From Planctomycetota bacterium (GTDB lineage: Bacteria; Planctomycetota; Phycisphaerae; UBA1845): 5,923 nt of DNA. Position 1 is the first letter of the stretch; every line of letters begins with the position of its first letter. The stretch covers positions 1-5,923 of the forward strand of contig JADFOB010000096.1 in assembly GCA_022563055.1 (NCBI GenBank), given 5' to 3'. The translations under genes and the position numbers were made by a program. The notes beneath the pieces are model-generated. The model worked only from the letters and a program-made list of their open reading frames with translations. It had not been told where the DNA came from and searched no databases. Of the stretch, positions 1 through 4,757 are shown piece after piece.

Positions 1-4
1 CGGC

Positions 5-1222
5 CTAGATCTCGCGCCGGAAGACATTCTCGCCGCCGATGATGAGCATCTCCTTCTTTCGTCCGGTGATCGTAAGAAAACCGTCCGTGTCCAACGTGCC
101 CAGATCACCCGTGTGAAACCATCCGTCGGGGTCAATGACGCTGCGCGTTTCATCCGGTTTCCGGTAGTAGCCCTTCATCACACCGGGCCCTTTCACCAGA
201 ATCTCACCGCACTGTCCGGTCGGAGCGTCCGGGCCTTCCGGCGAGACGATGCGCAGCTTCACGTTCCGAATGGCCCGACCGACCGTTCGCTCCCGAGAAG
301 CGCTCACGGAGTTGGCGCACACGACGGGTGACGTTTCCGTGAGGCCGTAGCCTTCCAGCAGAGTCACGCCGAAGCGATCGAAGAACCCGCGTCGAACGCG
401 GTCCGGCAAGGGCTCGCCGCCGCTGACAGCCATATAGAGCGAGCGAAACGAATCGGCCCGCGCCGACTTGGTCTTCAAGACAGCCGCATACATGCTGGGG
501 ATCGCCATCATCATAGTGATCCCTTTCGCTTCGACCGTCTTGACCAGACCCAACGGGCTAAAACGAGGCATGGCATAGACAGTCGACCCGAGGAAGACGG
601 GGACAAGAGACAAGCACGTCAAGCCGAACACATGGAACGGCGGCAGGACGTTGAGAAAAACGTGCTTCGCGTCAATCTCGAGTGTGTGGATGGTATCCAG
701 GCAGTTACGGTGAAGGTTGGCGTAGGTTAGCTCGACCCCTTTGGGTTCGGCCATCGTTCCGGAGGTGTAGAGCAATACAGCCGTCGCATCGGGCTCGACC
801 TGTGGCGGCGGCGGTAGGCGTCTGAACATGGCCAAGAGGATGTTACGTTTGAGCGCGAGATCCTCGAGGTAGAGCGTTCGCACGGGCAGTTTGTCCGCCA
901 GGTCGCGGAAGTGCCGAATGGTCAGAACCAGGTCGAGCCCGGCGTCCGTGACAACCGCGGCTAGCTCCTCCGCGCTAAGGAGGAAGTTGAGCGGGACGGC
1001 GATCTTTGATGCCCACAGCGTTCCGAACAACGTGCCGGGAAAGGCAGCCGACGCGGGGAGCATGATCCCGACCTTGTCCAGACGCGTCTCGCGCAGCGCG
1101 ATCGAACGCATGACGGCTGCCAAGAGTGTGAGCCGTCGATAGGTGAGGGACCGAACGCCATCGTCAACGGCCAGCTTCTTGGGCGTACGTTGGTTGGATT
1201 CGAGCAGCGCGTTGACCAGCAT
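5..1222 (-). CDS. AMP-forming acyl-CoA synthetase (ANL superfamily), truncated before its C-terminal domain
   Basis: Family role: activates a carboxylic acid, probably a fatty acid, with ATP to an acyl-adenylate and then transfers it to CoA or another thiol; usually cytoplasmic or membrane-associated. Seen in the 405-residue product: the P-loop at residues 152-162 (YTSGTMAEPKG, with MA where TG is usual), PPFHVFG at 194-200, GGEPLP at 268-273, YGLTET at 292-297, TGDLG at 371-375 and the hinge motif GRKKEMLIIGGENVF at 387-401. The protein then ends FRREI and meets TAG, where relatives usually read PREIE and continue for roughly 90-110 residues. The mobile C-terminal domain with its catalytic lysine is therefore missing. 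The ATG at 1222 fits the usual family N-terminus; the upstream Shine-Dalgarno is weak. The gene is divergent from the TPR gene at 1453. Substrate cannot be told. It could be a pseudogene, a split gene or an error near the sequence edge. The family call is firm; the intactness is not. Confidence 0.87.
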   Translation of the reverse strand: MLVNALLESNQRTPKKLAVDDGVRSLTYRRLTLLAAVMRSIALRETRLDKVGIMLPASAAFPGTLFGTLWASKIAVPLNFLLSAEELAAVVTDAGLDLVLTIRHFRDLADKLPVRTLYLEDLALKRNILLAMFRRLPPPPQVEPDATAVLLYTSGTMAEPKGVELTYANLHRNCLDTIHTLEIDAKHVFLNVLPPFHVFGLTCLSLVPVFLGSTVYAMPRFSPLGLVKTVEAKGITMMMAIPSMYAAVLKTKSARADSFRSLYMAVSGGEPLPDRVRRGFFDRFGVTLLEGYGLTETSPVVCANSVSASRERTVGRAIRNVKLRIVSPEGPDAPTGQCGEILVKGPGVMKGYYRKPDETRSVIDPDGWFHTGDLGTLDTDGFLTITGRKKEMLIIGGENVFRREI

Positions 1223-1452
1223 ATCCGGGCGGTCCCCGAGGAATCAGTTGCGGCGAAGCGTAGAATCGCGGGGTGCGTTTGTCCAGCTTCAGGTCCGAAA
1301 ACGTGGCATGGCACACGGGTTTTTGGCTCCCAGGCTTGATGCGGCCTCGGGTGAACCATCACAAGACCTTCCGCCGGCGCTGCTGGATGCGTTTGTGTGG
1401 ACCGCCGATATATCCATGGAGCGTGCAACCCTGGATTACGAGTGAGAGAACG
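1223..1452. other. Divergent intergenic spacer between synthetase and TPR gene
   Basis: This 230-bp gap separates two divergent start codons, so promoters for both directions are expected here. I could not find a convincing -35/-10 pair on either strand; the DNA is GC-rich throughout. A TGGCAC at 1309-1314 resembles half of a sigma-54 site but lacks the matching GC element. The right part may be covered by the small ORF listed separately. Confidence 0.5.
1248..1445 (+). CDS. Possible small ORF (65 codons) just upstream of the TPR gene
   Basis: I do not recognise this product and list it as a candidate only. The frame could start at TTG 1248, which has GAGGA five bases upstream (1239-1243), or at ATG 1308 with no clear ribosome binding site. 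It stops at TGA 1443-1445, seven bases before the next ATG, and the purine-rich ribosome binding site of the next gene overlaps that stop. The last 45 residues, from MAHGFLAPRLDAA to RATLDYE, are rich in A, L, D and E and look protein-like. The frame that would extend the downstream TPR gene through the same DNA is rich in R, W and H, as non-coding frames usually are. No domain, signal peptide or membrane segment is visible. It might be a translated leader, a real small protein or chance. Confidence 0.25.
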   Translation: MRRSVESRGAFVQLQVRKRGMAHGFLAPRLDAASGEPSQDLPPALLDAFVWTADISMERATLDYE

Positions 1453-2652
1453 ATGGCTACGCCGACCCCCAACGACGCGGTGATGGACCAGTCCCGCATG
1501 AGAGCGGAGCTTATCGGGCGGATCGGTGCGTACTATCGGGCCGCCCAGGATCTCCGTCGCGGTATCTGTCTGCTTAATGCGGATCGGCCGGATGAGGCTG
1601 TCAAGGCATTCTCACGGGCGGTCGAGTCGGGTTGCGATTCCCGATCGCTCCCGTCGTACGTGGCTGCCTGTCTGCTCGCTCAGGGGGATCCGGGTTCGGC
1701 TGCGGCGCAGTTTGAGAAGGCCGCCAACGCGACGCCCGGATCGGCTGCCATTGGGATTCGCCGTGCCCTGGCGCTTTGGGCGGCCGGGCGGTGTGAGCCT
1801 GCGCTGCAATGCTTACGGGACGGCATCCAAGCGGATCCCGAGTGCGCGGAGCTTCATTTTCAGTTGGGGACGCTGGTAGCGTCGCTCGAGCGATACGATG
1901 AGGCGGAACTCCGCTTTACGCAGGCGATCTCGCTTGACCGCGATCATACCGAGGCGCTCGTTTCCCTGGCGATGTGTTGCGGCGTGCGTAATGCGCCAAC
2001 CGAGGCGGTCGAATACCTCCGTCGCGCTCAAGCACGGCGGCGCCATGACGCGCGGATCGGTCTGTTACTCGCGCAAGCGGCGAAGGTCGCCCACCAGCGC
2101 GGGCAGAGTTTCGACCTCCGTGCGGCCATGCCGGCCCAAGAGCCGTGGGCCGACCGCCGAGGGATCGCCGAGCTGTCACGGGTGATCGAACGCGAACCGG
2201 ACTTCGTTGATGCCTTCCTTTCCATTTCCGTGGGAGATGTCGACGAGGAGGTGTTCGCCATGCTCCTGGCGACGTTGGAACTGGCGTTGGAGCGACAACC
2301 CGAACACGCGGAGTTGCGTTACCACTGCGGTCGCGTTCTTGGGCGTCTGGGACGTCACGAGGCAGCCATCGAGCAAAACGAACAAGCCGTTCGGATCGAC
2401 CCGAAGTCCACGCGAGCCCTTATTGAGCTGGGCAAGCTGTACAGCGACACGGATCGCAGCGCCGATGCGACCGCCCGGCTCGAGCAGGCTGTCGCCGCCG
2501 GGGCGGACTACGCGGACGTGCATTACCTGTTGGGCAACCTCTATCGCGCGGAGGGGCAGCTCCAACGGGCTCGAAGTGCCTATCGTCGTGCACTTTCGAT
2601 CGATCAACGCTTCGAGCCGGCCCAAAAGGCGCTCGAAGAGCTTCCGGTCTAA
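1453..2652 (+). CDS. TPR-repeat protein (399 aa)
   Basis: Soluble helical-repeat protein, probably a scaffold for protein-protein contacts; no enzymatic motif is visible and the partner is unknown. TPR-like units are seen at about residues 31-60, 67-95, 99-129, 133-163 (from AELHFQLGTLVASLERYDEA), 166-196, 286-317, 319-349 and 354-385. Residues 197-285 match the repeat poorly and form a linker. There is no signal peptide or membrane segment, so it is probably cytoplasmic. The ATG at 1453 is preferred: GAGAG lies four bases upstream, and the product from there has a normal composition. The same frame is open back to GTG 1273, but the extra 60 residues are rich in R, W and H and look non-coding. 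The gene is co-directional with the next TPR gene, 223 bp downstream, whose product has a similar plan. TPR identity is confident; any pathway role is not. Confidence 0.88.
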   Translation: MATPTPNDAVMDQSRMRAELIGRIGAYYRAAQDLRRGICLLNADRPDEAVKAFSRAVESGCDSRSLPSYVAACLLAQGDPGSAAAQFEKAANATPGSAAIGIRRALALWAAGRCEPALQCLRDGIQADPECAELHFQLGTLVASLERYDEAELRFTQAISLDRDHTEALVSLAMCCGVRNAPTEAVEYLRRAQARRRHDARIGLLLAQAAKVAHQRGQSFDLRAAMPAQEPWADRRGIAELSRVIEREPDFVDAFLSISVGDVDEEVFAMLLATLELALERQPEHAELRYHCGRVLGRLGRHEAAIEQNEQAVRIDPKSTRALIELGKLYSDTDRSADATARLEQAVAAGADYADVHYLLGNLYRAEGQLQRARSAYRRALSIDQRFEPAQKALEELPV

Positions 2653-2653
2653 G

Positions 2654-2680
2654 AGGGTGTCTAATAAGCTCATGCACCCT
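2654..2680 (+). terminator. Weak stem-loop immediately after the first TPR gene
   Basis: AGGGTG (2654-2659) and CACCCT (2675-2680) form a perfect 6-bp stem around a 15-base loop, starting two bases after the TAA. No T-run follows, so this is not a standard intrinsic terminator. It could be an mRNA 3'-end stabiliser, a weak terminator or chance. Confidence 0.25.
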
Positions 2681-2704
2681 GTGGAAACGGTGTGCGGAAC
2701 CACG

Positions 2705-2739
2705 TTGAGCCGTCAGCCGTCAGCTATCAGCTGTCAGCC
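2705..2739 (+). repeat. Heptamer tandem repeat, consensus RTCAGCY
   Basis: Four contiguous 7-bp units, GTCAGCC, GTCAGCT, ATCAGCT and GTCAGCC, occupy 2712-2739. A degenerate unit TTGAGCC precedes them at 2705-2711. The units differ only by purine or pyrimidine swaps at the first and last base. The period of 7 would break a reading frame, which fits non-coding DNA. It is likely a member of a dispersed intergenic short-repeat family, but this window alone cannot show copy number. Confidence 0.75.
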
Positions 2740-2825
2740 GGAATGTGAGTTGATGTCGCGCGCGCGTCGCCGGGAGAGCGATGACGCACCACGTTTTTTC
2801 TGAACGTCGCCGGTTGTAAGCCTCT

Positions 2826-2846
2826 GGCTGATAGCTGACAGCTTCT
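2826..2846 (-). repeat. Inverted copy of the heptamer repeat
   Basis: Read on the minus strand, this stretch gives AGAAGCT, GTCAGCT, ATCAGCC: two good RTCAGCY units and one degenerate one. The 13 bases GTCAGCTATCAGC are identical between this copy and the plus-strand block at 2719-2731. The two copies face each other about 86 bp apart, so they could pair as a long hairpin in RNA or as a cruciform. Confidence 0.7.
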
Positions 2847-2875
2847 CGAACACGCATTAAGGCGGTCCATCACCT

Positions 2876-4618
2876 ATGGGGCATCTTCTGGAGATACTCG
2901 GGCGCGGCCTCCTGGGAGAGCTGGCGGCGGCCTTTCGCGGCATGCTTCAGGATGACGATCGGGTCGCCACGGGCACGCTCGAAGCACGTGTTACGGAGGC
3001 TCCCAATAGTGCGGAGGCGCACCGACGTCTCGGGATCAGAATGCTTGCCCAAGGGCGGTATGGGAAGGCCCGGCAGGCGTTTGAGCGAGCACGCAAGCTC
3101 GATGCGACGGACCGCGCGTCCAGGATCGGGCTTGCCTGTGCGTTGGATGAGCTGGGGTTGACGCGGGCGGCTGTCGAGGAGCTCGAAGCTGCTTCCCAGC
3201 AGAACCCGGATGATGCCGCCAACTTCTTCGCGTTGGGGTTCTGCCGCGAGAAGCTGGGTGACAGCGACGACGCCATTGACGCCTACGAATCGGCGATCGA
3301 CATCGCGCCACAACTGCGAAACGCCCAAGAGCGGCTCGCCGCGATCTATCTTCTGCGTGACGATCTGGAGATGGCCATCACGCACTATGAGTATCTGTGC
3401 GCCTGTCAACCGGATGATATGGAAGCTTCGTTGACGCTGGCCAACCTGTTGTTCCGCGCCGAGCGGTACGGCGAGGCGACGCACCGCTATCAGTTTGCTC
3501 TGGCGATCGACCCGGAGAACTGGGAGGCGCAGGACGATCTGGTGACGGCGCTGGTGGAAGCCGGACAGTACCACGAGGCGATCGAGAAGCTCCAGCTCCT
3601 TATCCAACAGCACCCCGAATGCGCGGACAGCCACCTTCGGTTGGGGGATATCTACCGGAAGACCGGAAGAGATGCGCAGACGCTGGCTGCCTATACCAAA
3701 GCAGTCGAGATCAACCCCGAGTACATCGAGGCGATCATCAAGATGGGGACGGTTCGCTTACGCCTCGGCGAACACGTGGAGGCCGCCCAGGCGTTCAACC
3801 GGGCGCTCGAGCTCAACGACCGCATTCTCACAGCGTATGTCGGACTCGGCGTAACCCAACTGGCGATGGGCAGGAGCGATGACGCCCAGGAAAGCTTTGG
3901 CATGGCTTCCGACATCGAGCCAAACAGCACGTTGCTGTTTGGTGAAACGGCGCGGCTTCAGCTCATGGCGTCAGCGGCGCACCAGGTTCACCGATATCTC
4001 TCTCCGCCCACCGTGGCGGCGCGACCCGGTGGTCCGCTGGACAATGATGTCGTTGACCTGATTGACACACAACGGGAGAACGTGCGTACCGCTCTTCGCG
4101 CACACCCGCATCACGCCGACCTCCATTACCGCCTTGGCTTGTTGCTTCGCCATCAGGGCGATCTATCGGGGTCGATTGAGGCTTTTCGTGAGGCGCTCAA
4201 GATCAACCCCGAATACACCAAGGCGGGCACGAAGCTCGGTCTCGCTCTGAGAGAATCGGGCAGGCTCGACGAGGCGATCGAGGCATTCGAACGCACGTTG
4301 CAACTGGATCCCAACGCAATCGACCTTCACTACCAGCTCGGGCTGATCTTCGCCGACCGTGGTGAGTTCGCTCTGGCGCTCGACCGGTTTGAAGAGGCGA
4401 CCGCCAAGGTTCCCAACAAGGTGGATTATGTCGCCAACCTCGCCCTTGCGCTCGCGAACATGGGTCTGCTCGACCGCGCCAGTGCGACTTGGCAGACCCT
4501 CTGCGACGTGGCCGAGTACACGCGCGAGGGGCAAGCGCTGCTGACCGCTGTGTCGGGCGATTCACTTACCGGACCCGATTCACATTCTTGTGAAGAGGGG
4601 CCGTCCCGCAAGTTCTGA
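2876..4618 (+). CDS. Large TPR-repeat protein (580 aa)
   Basis: Almost entirely tandem TPRs, so a probable protein-interaction scaffold with unknown partner. Residues 1-24 (MGHLLEILGRGLLGELAAAF at the start) form a hydrophobic amphipathic helix, too charged and glycine-rich for a clear signal peptide. TPR units follow with a 34-residue period at about 46-79, 80-112, 113-146, 147-180, 181-214, 215-248, 249-282, 283-316 and 317-350. Residues 351-412 are a degenerate linker with a P/A/G-rich patch (377-388). Four more units lie at 413-446, 447-480, 481-514 and 515-548, then a polar tail with SHSCEEGPSRKF at the end. ATG 2876 is the first possible start because TAA at 2858 closes the frame upstream; AAGG at 2859-2862 is rather distant for a ribosome binding site. 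The order of linker and C-terminal TPRs resembles the 399-aa neighbour. TPR-array identity is certain; the function is not. Confidence 0.93.
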   Translation: MGHLLEILGRGLLGELAAAFRGMLQDDDRVATGTLEARVTEAPNSAEAHRRLGIRMLAQGRYGKARQAFERARKLDATDRASRIGLACALDELGLTRAAVEELEAASQQNPDDAANFFALGFCREKLGDSDDAIDAYESAIDIAPQLRNAQERLAAIYLLRDDLEMAITHYEYLCACQPDDMEASLTLANLLFRAERYGEATHRYQFALAIDPENWEAQDDLVTALVEAGQYHEAIEKLQLLIQQHPECADSHLRLGDIYRKTGRDAQTLAAYTKAVEINPEYIEAIIKMGTVRLRLGEHVEAAQAFNRALELNDRILTAYVGLGVTQLAMGRSDDAQESFGMASDIEPNSTLLFGETARLQLMASAAHQVHRYLSPPTVAARPGGPLDNDVVDLIDTQRENVRTALRAHPHHADLHYRLGLLLRHQGDLSGSIEAFREALKINPEYTKAGTKLGLALRESGRLDEAIEAFERTLQLDPNAIDLHYQLGLIFADRGEFALALDRFEEATAKVPNKVDYVANLALALANMGLLDRASATWQTLCDVAEYTREGQALLTAVSGDSLTGPDSHSCEEGPSRKF

Positions 4619-4623
4619 TTCAC
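4559..4623 (+). repeat. GATTCAC triplicate with a small hairpin at the 3' end of the TPR gene
   Basis: GATTCAC occurs at 4559-4565, 4577-4583 and 4617-4623, the last overlapping the stop codon. The middle copy is part of a 6-bp stem with a 4-base loop, TTCACATTCTTGTGAA (4579-4594). No T-run follows. This may be chance or a weak 3'-end structure. Confidence 0.3.
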
Positions 4624-4690
4624 TCGATCGCGGGGCGTCTTATCGGTCCGCTCTGGATTCCACCTCGTTCCACCATCTTCCCGTTCCCGC

Positions 4691-4721
4691 ATACGGCAAA
4701 CGTATTTGATACTGACAGTAT
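4691..4721. promoter_or_regulatory. Two adjacent dyads upstream of the HD-GYP gene, operator-like
   Basis: ATACG-N5-CGTAT at 4691-4705 is followed three bases later by ATACT-N3-AGTAT at 4709-4721. Both are perfect 5-bp inverted repeats opening with ATAC, in a locally AT-richer pocket 37-67 bp before the HD-GYP start codon. The spot suits a promoter or operator. TTGATA at 4706-4711 resembles a -35 box, but no good -10 stands at the right distance, so I make no sigma-factor assignment. Confidence 0.35.
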
Positions 4722-4742
4722 GGACATCGGGAAACCGAGGCC

Positions 4743-4748
4743 AAGGGA
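4743..4748 (+). promoter_or_regulatory. Ribosome binding site fixing the HD-GYP start
   Basis: AAGGGA lies nine bases before ATG 4758. The frame upstream is open only back to a TGA at 4713 and has no other ATG, GTG or TTG, so this site and the ATG define the start. Confidence 0.65.
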
Positions 4749-4757
4749 CGCGCGGCG

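Larger units (their letters stand above)
2653..2875. other. Intergenic region with hairpin and heptamer repeats
   Basis: No gene is seen in these 223 bp. In order they hold a weak stem-loop right after the stop codon, a block of 7-bp tandem repeats, a 9-bp direct repeat CGTCGCCGG (2765-2773 and 2805-2813), a T6 run inside a small dyad (ACGTT at 2791-2795, AACGT at 2803-2807), and an inverted copy of the heptamers. An 8-mer ACCACGTT also occurs twice (2699-2706 and 2788-2795). The amount of repetition is much higher than in the flanking genes. No convincing promoter for the downstream TPR gene was identified. Confidence 0.6.

Noticed and set aside
1309..1326. Sigma-54-like promoter starting TGGCAC
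   Set aside because: The GG of the -24 element has no GC at the required 12-base distance; TT stands there instead.
1273..1452. N-terminal extension of the first TPR protein from GTG 1273
   Set aside because: The extra 60 residues are rich in R, W, H and P, unlike the rest of the protein, while ATG 1453 has a purine-rich site at the right distance.
2794..2799. T6 run as an intrinsic terminator
   Set aside because: No stable GC-rich stem precedes it; GCG/CGC at 2778-2787 gives only three pairs, and the ACGTT/AACGT dyad includes the T-run itself.
2705..2846. CRISPR array
   Set aside because: The repeats are 7 bp, contiguous and without spacers, and no cas gene is present.
2870..3634. A 254-codon open frame on the minus strand opposite the large TPR gene
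   Set aside because: It lies fully antisense to a gene with a clear 34-residue TPR period; long antisense frames are expected in GC-rich coding DNA, and its product shows no domain.
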